The position numbers and the translations under genes are program-made. Below are positions 7,499 through 16,772 of a DNA stretch of 64,000 bases, piece by piece; the first letter of the stretch is position 1, and the number at the start of each line of letters is the position of its first letter. Under the pieces are notes generated by a model, which saw nothing but the letters and a program-made list of their open reading frames with translations, made no database searches and was not told where the DNA came from. Source of the stretch: Microbacter sp. GSS18 (GTDB lineage: Bacteria; Actinomycetota; Actinomycetes; Actinomycetales; Microbacteriaceae); assembly GCA_029319145.1 (NCBI GenBank), contig CP119753.1, forward strand, positions 2,852,001-2,916,000, read 5' to 3'.

Positions 7499-8926
7499 TC
7501 ACCGCGCACCGGCACCTGCGAGGTTTCGCGCCGACTGCGCCGGCGACGTCGTGCTCACCGTGGCTCGGATCCTCATGGGCGCGTGATCGGGGACGGTTGG
7601 GTTGGAGCGCCCGCCGTCGTGATCCCCCCAGAGGATCTCGACGGTATTGCCGTCGACGGCCTGGTCCGTATCGACGGACGCCAGCGAGATCCAACGGCCC
7701 AGGTTCACCGTGAACGCGTGGGACATCGTGACGCCGACTGCTTGGTCACCGCTGAGCACGATGTCGCGGTTGCCGGTGAACGGCGGATTCAACAGGCGGG
7801 GCGCGCCCGGCTCGGACAACTCTGATCTGATGATCAGCGCCTCGGTGTCCTGGCGATCCCACTCCAACCACACCTTCTGGCGCGGGGGATCGCCTGCCAT
7901 CTGCTCGAGGGCCGGACGACCGATGAATTCGTGGTCGAACCGCACGAGGCGGCCATAGCCGAGATCCCAGGGGGTCGAGTAGTACTCCTCGACATCGTCC
8001 GGGTGGAAGCTGCCCGTCATGCCCATCCCGAAGTTCTCCATCGCGGTTTCGGGCAGCCATTCGCGATAGGCAGCCATCGCGTCGCCCGTGTAGATGGCAG
8101 GGACGAGACGCCCCATCCAGCCGGACTCGGCGAGGGAGGAGATGTAGGCGAGTGCACCACCTCGGACCAAACCGTGCTCCTCCCCGGCTTCGGCGATCGC
8201 GTCGATGACCGTCTGCGTCGCATGCGCAGGACCCAGCAGCTCGAATCCGCTGCTCTCGTCACCGGGGACGCCGCTCATCGTGTGATTCAGCGCGAGGACC
8301 TCGACGCCGGCGATCTCGATCCTGCCGACGCGGAAGAACGGGATGTCGGGCATCGGGTGGGACGACGCATCCTCAAGGATCGCGCGAGCACGCGGACCCT
8401 CGAGCTCGTAGCGGAACAGCCGCTTCCCTTGGGCGTTGACGAAGCTGGCCTCGTCACGACTCAGCGTCACGTCGTAGTCGCCGACCTCTGCTTGGTACAT
8501 CACCCAGTTGATCGAGTACTCGAACCCCGCCATGTTCACGGATCCGTCGGGCAGGCAGATGATGATCGAGTCCCCGATGACGTAGCCGTCTGGGTTGACC
8601 GCGACATGCTGCTTCGCACGCAGTGGCCCGAACCCGGCGTAGCTGTTGATCGAGGTGTCGGCGAGCAGTCGCAGTGTATCCGGGCCCGAGATGAACAGGT
8701 CCGTCATGTGCGCACTCTGGTCGAACAGGACGGCGCCCTCGGACCACGCGCGCTGCTCGTCTCGCCAGTTCGTGTGGACGAGAGGGTACGGGAACGTTCT
8801 TCCGCGCGTGAGCGGAACCTGCAGCATCTGTGCGGGTGCGGTGAAGCCATCCATGCGTGTCTGCAACGACATCAGAGCCTCTTCAATCTTCATCGATTGG
8901 GCAGCGAGTTGCAGGGAGTCTGACAC
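7499..8926 (-). CDS. LigM/DesA-like tetrahydrofolate-dependent O-demethylase (paralogue 1)
   Basis: GcvT-fold aminomethyltransferase-like protein of 457-475 aa, the length of the aromatic O-demethylases LigM and DesA, which move a methyl group from vanillate or syringate to THF. Matching segments include NWRDEQRAWSEGAVLFDQSAHM, PDGYVIGDSI, HTMSGVPG, LAYISSLAESGW (with the Tyr that is catalytic in LigM), AIYTGDAMAAYREWLP, and a C-terminal WGDHDGG. It lies upstream of the PhnD gene on the same strand with a 129-nt gap and downstream of a LysR regulator. Start is uncertain: GTG 8926 (longest), ATG 8893 or ATG 8872, the last with GAAGAGG in front. Related to but clearly different from the copy at 20363. 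Confidence 0.82.
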   Translation of the reverse strand: MSDSLQLAAQSMKIEEALMSLQTRMDGFTAPAQMLQVPLTRGRTFPYPLVHTNWRDEQRAWSEGAVLFDQSAHMTDLFISGPDTLRLLADTSINSYAGFGPLRAKQHVAVNPDGYVIGDSIIICLPDGSVNMAGFEYSINWVMYQAEVGDYDVTLSRDEASFVNAQGKRLFRYELEGPRARAILEDASSHPMPDIPFFRVGRIEIAGVEVLALNHTMSGVPGDESSGFELLGPAHATQTVIDAIAEAGEEHGLVRGGALAYISSLAESGWMGRLVPAIYTGDAMAAYREWLPETAMENFGMGMTGSFHPDDVEEYYSTPWDLGYGRLVRFDHEFIGRPALEQMAGDPPRQKVWLEWDRQDTEALIIRSELSEPGAPRLLNPPFTGNRDIVLSGDQAVGVTMSHAFTVNLGRWISLASVDTDQAVDGNTVEILWGDHDGGRSNPTVPDHAPMRIRATVSTTSPAQSARNLAGAGAR

Positions 8927-8978
8927 CCTCGATCTCGGAATGTCAACTCTTATCTAAGAAGAGGCGTCGTAAATGCAA

Positions 8979-9911
8979 TCAGATCATAGTACTTGACCGA
9001 GGGGCGACATCGCTGGACTGCTGCCGCCCGATCCCGACGAGGAGATCGCGGACAGCCTCGCCGCCGGCCGAGAGCCCCTTCTCGTGCGACCACGCGGCCA
9101 CGATCTGCACGGGCTCGAAAGGGGGGCCCAGATGAGTCAGCTGCACCCGATCGGCCGCGGCCGTTCGAAGTCCCCGGATGTCGGGGAACAACCCGAATCC
9201 CGCCCCCGCCGACACCATTGCCAGCGCCACGTCGAGAGAGGGGGCTCGCCGAGTCAGCGGCGGTCGTGAGCCGGCACCGTCGAACACGCGGCCCGCGATC
9301 GTGCGTCCGAGGACACTGTCGACGAGAACGAACGGCTGCTTCAGGGCTTCCTCGAGGGGCGCGCGGGTCTCGCCTGAGCCCTGAGCACTTCTGGCCAACA
9401 CGAGGGGAACACTCGAAATCGAGGTGTAGGCGAACGTATCCGTCTCGTCGGCGAGGAACATCACGGCGATGTCCAGTGCGCCCGACTCGAGACCCGCCGA
9501 CAGGTCGGCCCGCAATCCGGCGCGGATCTCGAGCTTGACACCGGGGAGATCATCTCGCGCAACGGCAGCCAGCTCGACCGCGAGTTCTGCCACCAGCACC
9601 GCGGAGACCCCACATCGCACGGTGCCGCTCAACGTTCCCGGCGCACCGGAGACCTCGTCTTCGAGGTCTGAGAGCCGCGTGAGGATGTCTCGCGCACCTT
9701 CGGCAAGACGTCGGCCCGCCGATGTCATGGTCATGCCCACGGCACGCTTGCGAACACACACGGGACGTCCGACATGCTTCTCGACTTGGCTGATGGACGA
9801 GCCGAGCGCAGACTCGGTGATTCCGAGAGTCGCGGCAGCTTCACGGAGGGACTGCGACTCGGACAACACGATGACGTGCTGAAGCTGCCGCAAAGTGAGC
9901 TTGTTGGTCAT
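8979..9911 (-). CDS. LysR-family transcriptional regulator
   Basis: 310-aa LTTR. N-terminal winged helix (LTLRQLQHVIVLSESQSLREAAATLGITESALGSSISQVEKHVG, about residues 5-50) followed by a substrate-binding domain. Start ATG 9911 with AAAGGCAGG in front. It is upstream of and co-oriented with the LigM-like gene at 7499-8926 and the Phn/P450 operon, so it may control them, although LTTRs more often act on a divergent gene and none is divergent here. Effector unknown. Confidence 0.9.
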   Translation of the reverse strand: MTNKLTLRQLQHVIVLSESQSLREAAATLGITESALGSSISQVEKHVGRPVCVRKRAVGMTMTSAGRRLAEGARDILTRLSDLEDEVSGAPGTLSGTVRCGVSAVLVAELAVELAAVARDDLPGVKLEIRAGLRADLSAGLESGALDIAVMFLADETDTFAYTSISSVPLVLARSAQGSGETRAPLEEALKQPFVLVDSVLGRTIAGRVFDGAGSRPPLTRRAPSLDVALAMVSAGAGFGLFPDIRGLRTAAADRVQLTHLGPPFEPVQIVAAWSHEKGLSAGGEAVRDLLVGIGRQQSSDVAPRSSTMI

Positions 9912-10236
9912 CCGGACCTGCCTTTCCAAGGTTCCGACCGCGGTTCGACCATGTCAGAAGTGGTCACCCACGAGCTCCCAGGTCCACGCCGCCCTCGCCG
10001 TGGTCGACCTCAGGTATGTGGTCACCCCTGGACGGGCCGGGGAGTCCTCCGGCTCCGGGATGGACAGGAGGACCGGAGCGACGGCTACTTAAACAGAACT
10101 GCGGATCTTTCTCGTCATTGAAGTCTCTTCTCTAGTTGGTCGAAGCTAGCAGGAGTTCGCGTTCTGACGCGAGGGACCCGCCTGACCGAGCGATCGGAAC
10201 CGGCCGCGATTCGCCACCGTGTTGCTCACGTCGCCC
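9912..10236. other. 325-bp intergenic region between LysR and the broken IclR gene
   Basis: Contains the upstream region of the LysR gene (minus strand), including the local AT-rich tract around 10085-10145. No convincing ORF, RNA gene or strong hairpin was seen. A short dyad CGCG-TTCTGA-CGCG lies near 10158-10171 but is weak. Confidence 0.4.
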
Positions 10237-11132
10237 TCACGAGCGCCCGTGGGTCGAGCGCGAGTCCGTGGCGCCCGCCCGAGCCGCCTGGCGGGCGATG
10301 TAGTCCGCGGAGGCCTTCGACAGGTTCAGCAACGGCTGGCTCTGCATCCCACCGGGGGACCGTGCACCCCCCTCGGGGAGGTACGAGTCCCGCAGCGCGT
10401 TCGCGAGCCCCGCTGCAGCCACCGTGAGCAGCTCGATGATCGGTCTGGGGTCGGCGGCGTCATTGGGGACCACGACCCCCAATGCGGCGTAGGCGTGTTC
10501 TGCGACGCGAGCACCGGGACCGCGATGCCGCGGGACTCCTCGTAGATGAAGCCGTCGGTCACGGCGAATCCGTCCGCCCGCACCCGCCGCAGGCGTGCGC
10601 GCAGGCTGTCTTCATCGCGCAGCGCGAATCTCGTCGGCGCCGGCCACCCTTCGTCGACCACTGCGTCGATGACATCGTCCCCGGCGTAGGCGAGCAGCAC
10701 CAGGCCCAGCGAACTCACCGGCAGCGGCATCCGGCCTCCGATGATCGTCGAGTTGACCACGGCATCCGGTGTCGACATGCGCTCGATGAACAGGATCTCG
10801 TGCCCGCTCCGAACCCCCAGCTGCGCATGCTGGCGGACCCGCGCGTGGACGGCGGCGACCCACGGGCGCGCGAGTTCGCGCAGGCCCGCTCCGCCGGGCG
10901 TGCGCGAGGCGAACTCCCACAGCCGCAACCCGAGCCGGTACGTGCGGTCGGGCATGCGCTCGAGAAGCCGTTCGCCTTCGAGCTCTCGGACGATCCGCTG
11001 CGCGGTCGAGTGAGCGAGCCCGGAGCGCTGCGTGATCTGCGCCAGGGTGAGGAAGGGATTCAGCGCATCGAACGCATCCATCACCCGCAGATGCCGGTGG
11101 AGGACGGACTGGCCCTGCGATCCCCGCGCCAT
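10237..11132 (-). pseudogene. IclR-family regulator interrupted by a frameshift
   Basis: Reads as a typical IclR protein from ATG 11132: winged helix (TLAQITQRSGLAHSTAQRIVREL), then effector domain up to RGIAVPVLAS. At about 10500-10506 the frame is lost; the continuation EHAYAALGVVVPNDAADPRP and the rest of the IclR C-terminus is open in another frame down to 10237. Adding one base restores an unbroken protein of about 298 aa. Without it translation runs on in an unrelated Ser/Arg/Pro-rich frame to 10326. It is divergent from the reductase/CYP199A pair and would be their regulator. Loss may be real or a sequencing error. A TANNNT box (11139-11144) sits 6 nt before the ATG. Confidence 0.85.
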
Positions 11133-11243
11133 GACGAGATCGTACTCGTTGCCCGCTCAATGGACATCACCCTCTGTCACGGATGCTCGGATGCCTACTC
11201 TCGATCCGATCGAAGAAGATCGGTGATTCGGCAAGGAGGTCGG

Positions 11244-12227
11244 ATGTCCACCCCAACTGTTTCTGCACACGTCACGGACCACGCAGCTCAGGCGGCGAGC
11301 GATTCACTCACGGTCGTCGCTCGGACCGAGGTCGCCGGCGGCGTCGTCGAGTACCGACTGCAGCACTCGGACGGCGGGCGACTGCCGGACTGGGCGCCGG
11401 GCGCCCACATCGACGTCATCCTGGCCGACGGCACCACACGCCAGTACTCGCTGTGCGGAGATCGCTGGGATGCCGAGACCTACACGATCGCCGTGCAGCG
11501 CGAAGCCGAGGGCCGAGGCGGCTCGATCAGCCTGCACGACCAGGTGTTCGCGGGCGACGAGGTGGGTTTCGGCGGCCCGCGCAACAACTTCCGCCTCGCG
11601 CCGGCCGAGGAGTACCTCTTCGTCGCCGGGGGCATCGGCATCACGCCGCTGCTCCCGATGATCCGCGCCGCCGAGCTGGTCGGCGCCGAGTGGCGGCTGC
11701 TGTACCTGGGCCGCACGCGGCCCCGCATGGCCTACGTCGACGAACTCGCCGCCTACGAAGGCCGTGTCGAGGTGCACTGCGCAGACGAGCGCGGTCGTGT
11801 CGACCTCGACGCCTGGCGCCCCACCGATCCCCGCGTGCGCGTGTACGCGTGCGGCCCCGAACGGCTCATGCACGCGATCACGGAGTGGGGCGCGGTCGGG
11901 GGAGGCTGGGCGCCCAAGGTCGAGCGCTTCACGGCATCCGCCGCCGCCGCCGCACCCGAGCGGCCGTTCGAAGTCGTCGCGACGCGCACGGGCGCCACCG
12001 TGACCGTCGAACGCGGCGAGAGCATCGTCGCCGCACTCCGCCGCGTCGGCATCGGCGTGATCACCTCCTGCTCGCAGGGCGTGTGCGGCACGTGCGAGAC
12101 CGACGTCGTGGAGGGCGAGCCCGACCACCGCGACGCCCTGCTCGACGACGACGAGCGCGCGGCGTCCCGATCGCTGTACCCGTGCGTCTCACGCTGCCGC
12201 GGCGAGCGCCTCGCCCTCGACCTCTGA
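11244..12227 (+). CDS. PDR-type reductase partner of the CYP199A-like P450
   Basis: 327 aa: flavin domain with RQYSLCG, NAD-binding GGIGITPLLP, and C-terminal [2Fe-2S] domain with CSQGVCGTC plus Cys in YPCVSRC. It would transfer electrons from NAD(P)H straight to the P450 encoded 15 nt downstream, without separate ferredoxin and ferredoxin reductase. Start ATG 11244 follows AAGGAGG. Same architecture as the reductase at 1-900. A reductase of this kind pairs with the 4-methoxybenzoate P450 of Rhodococcus (PbdB type), which supports the assignment. Confidence 0.9.
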   Translation: MSTPTVSAHVTDHAAQAASDSLTVVARTEVAGGVVEYRLQHSDGGRLPDWAPGAHIDVILADGTTRQYSLCGDRWDAETYTIAVQREAEGRGGSISLHDQVFAGDEVGFGGPRNNFRLAPAEEYLFVAGGIGITPLLPMIRAAELVGAEWRLLYLGRTRPRMAYVDELAAYEGRVEVHCADERGRVDLDAWRPTDPRVRVYACGPERLMHAITEWGAVGGGWAPKVERFTASAAAAAPERPFEVVATRTGATVTVERGESIVAALRRVGIGVITSCSQGVCGTCETDVVEGEPDHRDALLDDDERAASRSLYPCVSRCRGERLALDL

Positions 12228-12242
12228 CCCGTGAGGATCCGC

Positions 12243-13442
12243 ATGTCCGCCATCACCGACACCGCGCTGCCCGTCTCGGCGCTCGACCCGTTCAGCGACG
12301 AGTTCCTGGCCGACCCCCTCCCGTTCCTCGAGGAGCTGCGTGAGCTCGGGCCGGTCTTCCGGCTCGAGAAGTACGACGTCCATGGCATCGCCCGTTACGC
12401 CGAGGTGCACCGCGCCCTCACCGACTGGCAGTCGCTGCAGTCAGGGGCCGGGGTCGGGCTCTCCGACTTCAACAAGGAGAAGCCGTGGCGCCCGCCGAGC
12501 CTTCTCCTCGAGGCGGACCCGCCGCGCCACGACGCGCCGCGCGCCGTGCTGACCCGGGTGCTCTCGCCTCGACGCCTGCGCGACCTGTCGGCCGAGTGGC
12601 AGGCCGACGCGGTCCTGCTCGTCGAGGCGCTCCTCGCCCGAGGGCGCGAGTTCGATGCCGTCACCGATCTTGCCGAGGTGTTTCCGCTGCGCGTGTTCCC
12701 GGACGCCGTCGGCCTGGGCGAAGAGGGTCGTGAGCACCTGCTGCCCTACGGCGACTATGCGTTCAACGCGTTCGGGCCGCAGAACGCGCGCGTCACGGAC
12801 GCGGCCGCGCACATCGCGCCGCGGTTGGAGTGGGTGGCGCGGCAGTGCCTGCGCGAGAACCTGGCGGAGACCGGCTTCGGCGCCCAGATCTGGGAAGCCG
12901 CGGACAATGGCGAGATCACCTCGGCGCAGGCCCCGCTGATCGTGCGGTCGCTGCTGACGGCGGGCGTCGATACGACCGTGACCGGCATCGCCTCGCTGCT
13001 CCAGGCGCTTGCGAACAACCCTGAATCATGGCGCCGCCTGCGCGACGACCGATCGCTCCTCCCCCGCGCGTTCGAGGAGGCCGTGCGGGTCGACTCGCCC
13101 GTGCAGACGTTCTTCCGCACCACGACCACCGACACCGTGATCGCCGACGTCGTCGTCCCCGCCGGACGCAAGGTGCTCATGTTCCTCGGCGGCGCCAACC
13201 ACGACCCCAGGCGGTGGGAGAACCCGGCCGAGTTCGACCTCGACCGCGACCCCTCCGGCCATGTCGGCTTCGGCATGGGGATCCATCAGTGCGTCGGGCA
13301 GCACGTCGCGCGCGCCGAGGCGCTCGCGGTGATCAACGCCCTGCTGGACCGTGTCGGGTCGCTCGAGCAGACCGGCCCCGGCCGCCGCCACCTCAACAAC
13401 ACCCTCCGCGGGTGGGAGAGCATCCCGGTTCGGGTGCGCTGA
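12243..13442 (+). CDS. CYP199A-like cytochrome P450, probable 4-methoxybenzoate O-demethylase
   Basis: 399 aa, very like CYP199A enzymes of Rhodopseudomonas, which demethylate para-methoxybenzoates. Shared blocks: GVGLSDFNKEKPWRPPS (70-86), LLEADPPRH, VFPDAVGLGEEGRE, SPVQTFFRTTTTD, and the C-terminal NNTLRGWESIPV. In CYP199A4 the Arg and Ser of KPWRPPS help hold the substrate carboxylate; both are kept here (R83, S86). I-helix AGVDTT 240-245 is complete, ExxR E279-R282, axial Cys350 in FGMGIHQCVG. ATG 12243 preferred over GTG 12231 because GAGG sits 6 nt before it. Product would be 4-hydroxybenzoate plus formaldehyde. Confidence 0.88.
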   Translation: MSAITDTALPVSALDPFSDEFLADPLPFLEELRELGPVFRLEKYDVHGIARYAEVHRALTDWQSLQSGAGVGLSDFNKEKPWRPPSLLLEADPPRHDAPRAVLTRVLSPRRLRDLSAEWQADAVLLVEALLARGREFDAVTDLAEVFPLRVFPDAVGLGEEGREHLLPYGDYAFNAFGPQNARVTDAAAHIAPRLEWVARQCLRENLAETGFGAQIWEAADNGEITSAQAPLIVRSLLTAGVDTTVTGIASLLQALANNPESWRRLRDDRSLLPRAFEEAVRVDSPVQTFFRTTTTDTVIADVVVPAGRKVLMFLGGANHDPRRWENPAEFDLDRDPSGHVGFGMGIHQCVGQHVARAEALAVINALLDRVGSLEQTGPGRRHLNNTLRGWESIPVRVR

Positions 13443-13470
13443 GCGAGGTGCGGAGCGACGAGACGAGGCG

Positions 13471-14355
13471 TCAGGGTCTGTCGGTGAAGACGATGGTGTG
13501 GTTGCCGTGGCGGATGACGCGGTCCTGGGCGTGCCATTGCACGGCACGGGAGAGGACGGCGCGTTCGACGTAGGCGCCGCGGGCCTGCATGTCTCCGGCG
13601 GTCATCGCGTGGTTCACACGGGCGACGTCCTGCTCGATGATGGGGCCCTCGTCGAGGTCCTTCGTGACGTAGTGCGAGGTCGCGCCGATGAGCTTCACTC
13701 CCCGCTCCCTGGCCTTGCGGTAGGGGGCTGCGCCGATGAAGGCGGGAAGGAACGAGTGGTGGATGTTGATCACCGGGACGCCGACGTTGTCGAGGAAGTC
13801 CTCGCTGATGATCTGCATGTAGCGGGCGAGGACGATGAAGTCGACGTTGTCCTTCACGAGCTCGAGGATCTTCGCCTCGGCCTCGGACTTGTCCGGCCCC
13901 TGGCTGGGGACGTGGAAGAACGGGATCCCGAACGTGCGGACGTCCTCGGCGGTGTTGGTGTGGTTGGAGATCACCATCGGGATCGTCACGGGCAGCTCGC
14001 CGCGCCGGTGACGCCACAGCAGCTCGAGCAGGCAGTGGTCGCTGGTGGAGACCAGGATGGCCATCCGCTTCGGGATGGACTGGTCGGTCAGCGTGAACTG
14101 CATCCCGAACGGCTTCAGGGTCTTCGCGACATCGGCTTCGATGTCGGGCATCGCGGCGGACAGGTCGGGGCGGTGGAACACGACCCGCTGGAAGAAGTCG
14201 CCGCCCTCGGGGTTCGAGGAGTACTGGTCCAGGGTGACGATGTTGCCCTTGTTGCGGGTGACCAGTGCGGTGACCGCGGCGACCAGGCCCGCCTGGTCGG
14301 GGCCGTGGACGGTCAGGCAGGCGTGGTCCTTCAGGGACTCGTGATGGATCGGCAT
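13471..14355 (-). CDS. purU: Formyltetrahydrofolate deformylase
   Basis: 294 aa. Hydrolyses 10-formyl-THF to formate and THF. N-terminal ACT domain (ACLTVHGPDQAGLVAAVTALV) and C-terminal formyltransferase fold with INIHHSFLPAFIG (Asn/His of the active site) and GATSHYVTKDLDEGPII (Asp). It starts 16 nt after the metF stop, so the pair is an operon that takes methyl-THF made by the O-demethylases to formate, with FolD needed from elsewhere. A second purU is at 30077. Confidence 0.95.
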   Translation of the reverse strand: MPIHHESLKDHACLTVHGPDQAGLVAAVTALVTRNKGNIVTLDQYSSNPEGGDFFQRVVFHRPDLSAAMPDIEADVAKTLKPFGMQFTLTDQSIPKRMAILVSTSDHCLLELLWRHRRGELPVTIPMVISNHTNTAEDVRTFGIPFFHVPSQGPDKSEAEAKILELVKDNVDFIVLARYMQIISEDFLDNVGVPVINIHHSFLPAFIGAAPYRKARERGVKLIGATSHYVTKDLDEGPIIEQDVARVNHAMTAGDMQARGAYVERAVLSRAVQWHAQDRVIRHGNHTIVFTDRP

Positions 14356-14371
14356 GCGAACTCTCCCCGGA

Positions 14372-15241
14372 TCACTTCGCGACGAAGTCGCGCGCCCAGT
14401 CGGCCGTCGCGAGCAGTCCGCCGAACGTGTACATGTGCAGCTTCACCGTCCCGGAGGCTTCATCGGCGGCGAGCAGGCCGGACAGGTCGGTCACGAACCG
14501 GTCCGGGCCCGCGGTGCCCATCAGGTTGGTCAGCGAGAAGCCGTACTTCTTCACGATCATCGCGTTCGCACCGACGCCGAACCGGCGGGCGAAGTTGATC
14601 AGCCGCTTGATGCCGGCAGGGCCGGGCGTGCCGATCCGGATCGTCGCGTCGATGTCGCGGGCGCGGACCGCGTCGATCCACGACATGACCGGGTCGGTGT
14701 CGAACGCGAACTGCGTGAGGATCGTGCAGTCGAGGTTCTGCTCCTTGAGCGAGGCGACCTTGTCCTCGAGGTGGCGCCACAGCACGTCGGTGGCGATGTC
14801 GGGGTGACCCTCGGGGTACCCGGCGATCGAGACCTCCTTGACGCCGTACTGCTGCAGGATCCCGGTCCGGATCACGCTCAACGAGTCGGGATAGGGGCCC
14901 TCGGGCTCGGCCGGGTCACCGCCCACGGCGAAGACGTGCTCGGTCGCGCCGACCTCCTGCAGCCGGCCGAGGAACTCCTCGAGCTGCGCCTGGCTGCCCA
15001 GACGCCGCGCGGAGATATGCGGGACCGGGGTGAACCCGAGGTCCTTCACGGCCTTGGCCGCAGCCACACGCATATCGAGATCCTCGTTCCCGAGGAACGT
15101 CACATTGATCTTCGTCCCCGCCGGGATCGCGTGCGCCGCCTCCTGCAGACCGGGGACATCCTTGCCCGTCATCTCGAGCGAGAAGCCCTCGACCAAGTCG
15201 ATGGCCGACTCCGAATGGGCTGCCGATGTCGTCTTTGCCAC
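14372..15241 (-). CDS. metF: Methylenetetrahydrofolate reductase
   Basis: 289-aa TIM-barrel MetF. Near the N-terminus SLEMTGKDV carries the family Glu; later KINVTFLGNEDLD, PHISARRL, GGDPAEPEGPYPDSL (FAD/folate site) and AFDTDPVMSWID match the family. In aromatic O-demethylation gene sets it runs in the direction 5-methyl-THF to methylene-THF, as with the metF next to ligM in Sphingobium SYK-6. GTG start 15241 behind AGGAAGGG. First gene of a metF-purU operon between the CYP199A locus and the ligase/LigM locus. Confidence 0.92.
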   Translation of the reverse strand: MAKTTSAAHSESAIDLVEGFSLEMTGKDVPGLQEAAHAIPAGTKINVTFLGNEDLDMRVAAAKAVKDLGFTPVPHISARRLGSQAQLEEFLGRLQEVGATEHVFAVGGDPAEPEGPYPDSLSVIRTGILQQYGVKEVSIAGYPEGHPDIATDVLWRHLEDKVASLKEQNLDCTILTQFAFDTDPVMSWIDAVRARDIDATIRIGTPGPAGIKRLINFARRFGVGANAMIVKKYGFSLTNLMGTAGPDRFVTDLSGLLAADEASGTVKLHMYTFGGLLATADWARDFVAK

Positions 15242-15348
15242 GGTGGGTCCCTTCCTACACCTTCGTAAGTTCTCTTCTGGTACTGACTCCGTTCAAGAAC
15301 GTAGTTCCTGTGGCGCGCAGGACGACGGCCGATCCCCATCAATGGGAA

Positions 15349-15376
15349 GGGCCGACCGATCGATCTCGGTCGGCCC
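15349..15376 (-). terminator. Hairpin after the secreted hydrolase gene
   Basis: Perfect inverted repeat with 11-bp arms GGGCCGACCGA / TCGGTCGGCCC and a 6-nt loop, 13 nt beyond the stop of the hydrolase gene on the minus strand. Followed on that strand by TTCCCATT, only moderately T-rich, so a rho-independent terminator is likely but not textbook. Confidence 0.6.
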
Positions 15377-15389
15377 CGCCCATCGACGA

Positions 15390-16772
15390 TCAGAACAGGG
15401 GACCGCCGAACACCCCTCCACGATCGCCGAGCCATTCGTCGACGCCGAGACCGGGCGAGTAGGCCGACTCACCCAGGTCCAGCGCCTCTGCGCTTCGATC
15501 CAGTCCCTGCGGCGTGGAAGCCGGGGTCCAATGACCGGTCTCGAGCCGCTCGTTCATCGCGTTCACGGCCGCGACGTACTCGGCGGGCGTGAACGCGCAG
15601 TGGCCGACGCGGTCGATGTACGCCTGGCGCAGCAGGGGCTGGTTGTTCGCCTCCCGGACCGTCTCCTGATACTCCTCCTCGATCTGGGCCGGCACGAGGG
15701 TGTCGTACAGGGTGTGAACGGCGAGAACGGGCATCTCCAGCTGGCCGTCGAGGCCCGAGATCTCATCTGCGCGCTCGGTCGCGGCCGGATCTGCGACCAG
15801 GTCGGCGGTCTCGGTGAGTCGCTCGAGGTCCTCGCGCAGGTCGACACCGGACGCGCGGTAGAGCTTCTCCACGACCGATCGCGTCGCCGTGTGCTGGAAG
15901 AGCGTCTTGTAGTCCACCCCGACGTTCCACGACGAGTTGCCGCCGAGCGTCTGCTCGATGTCGTAGCGGGCGAAGACGAAGAAGGGGATGTTGCCCTTCA
16001 AGACCGCGAGCTGCTGAGCGGCGATGGCGTCGGCATCCTTGGAGGGGGCGCTCTGGTTCGAGGCCGATGTCGACAGCTGGAAGAACGCGGATGCCAGCGC
16101 GAGGCGGGCGCGACCCTCGGGAGTCGTCTCGGCGGTGGCGACGGCGGCATTCAGTGCGCCCACGAGCGCCGCCGCCTCGCCGAATCCCGAGAAGCCCCCG
16201 AGCTTCAGGTCGGATCCGCCCGGTGTGATCAGCTCCGCCAGAGCATGCAGACCGTCCGTCTGGTAGTTCAGCAGCTGAACACCCCCCGACATGAGCCCGC
16301 ACATCGGCACCGCGCCGTCGATGAGCCCGCCGGCCGACTCTGCCAGCTGCCCGGCCACCAGCCCGCCCATCGACTGGCCGAGCGCGATCACGCGCGTCGG
16401 CTCACCGAACTCGCCCACGAACGCCTCGAGCGTCTCGAGCTGATCCTGCGCAGCGGTGTCGAGCGTCCATCCGGGGCGCTCGTAGGACGATCCGGCGATC
16501 GCGTATCCCTGGTCCAACAGCCCCTGCGCAGTCGCCGCGTTCGGCGCGTTGGTCGCGGGATTGCTCGGGTTGCTGGAATAGCCGTGGCTGAAGAGCACCA
16601 GGGTCCCCGTCCAGTCCGCGGGAACATCCGCCACCCACGTGGCCCGCCCGTCGGGGAGCGTGCCACCCGCGTGCTGCGGTGGCAGCTCTTCGGCATAGCT
16701 CGGTGCCGCTGCACCGAGCGCGATCGCGATTGCGGCCGCCGAGGCCACACAGATCATTCGCTTCGTCTTCAT
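15390..16772 (-). CDS. Secreted alpha/beta-hydrolase
   Basis: 460 aa with an export signal (MKTKRMICVASAAAIAIALG, cleavage near SYA-E at about 27). Nucleophile elbow GQSMGG, Asp in HTLYDTLVP and His in DRVGHCAF give a full catalytic triad. The early segment LVLFSHGYSSNP forms the oxyanion region. A long insert after the elbow probably is a lid. No cell-wall anchor is seen, so it would be released or stay with the wall. An esterase acting on an aromatic ester outside the cell would suit the island, but the substrate is unknown. Start ATG 16772 chosen for the signal peptide. Confidence 0.8.
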   Translation of the reverse strand: MKTKRMICVASAAAIAIALGAAAPSYAEELPPQHAGGTLPDGRATWVADVPADWTGTLVLFSHGYSSNPSNPATNAPNAATAQGLLDQGYAIAGSSYERPGWTLDTAAQDQLETLEAFVGEFGEPTRVIALGQSMGGLVAGQLAESAGGLIDGAVPMCGLMSGGVQLLNYQTDGLHALAELITPGGSDLKLGGFSGFGEAAALVGALNAAVATAETTPEGRARLALASAFFQLSTSASNQSAPSKDADAIAAQQLAVLKGNIPFFVFARYDIEQTLGGNSSWNVGVDYKTLFQHTATRSVVEKLYRASGVDLREDLERLTETADLVADPAATERADEISGLDGQLEMPVLAVHTLYDTLVPAQIEEEYQETVREANNQPLLRQAYIDRVGHCAFTPAEYVAAVNAMNERLETGHWTPASTPQGLDRSAEALDLGESAYSPGLGVDEWLGDRGGVFGGPLF

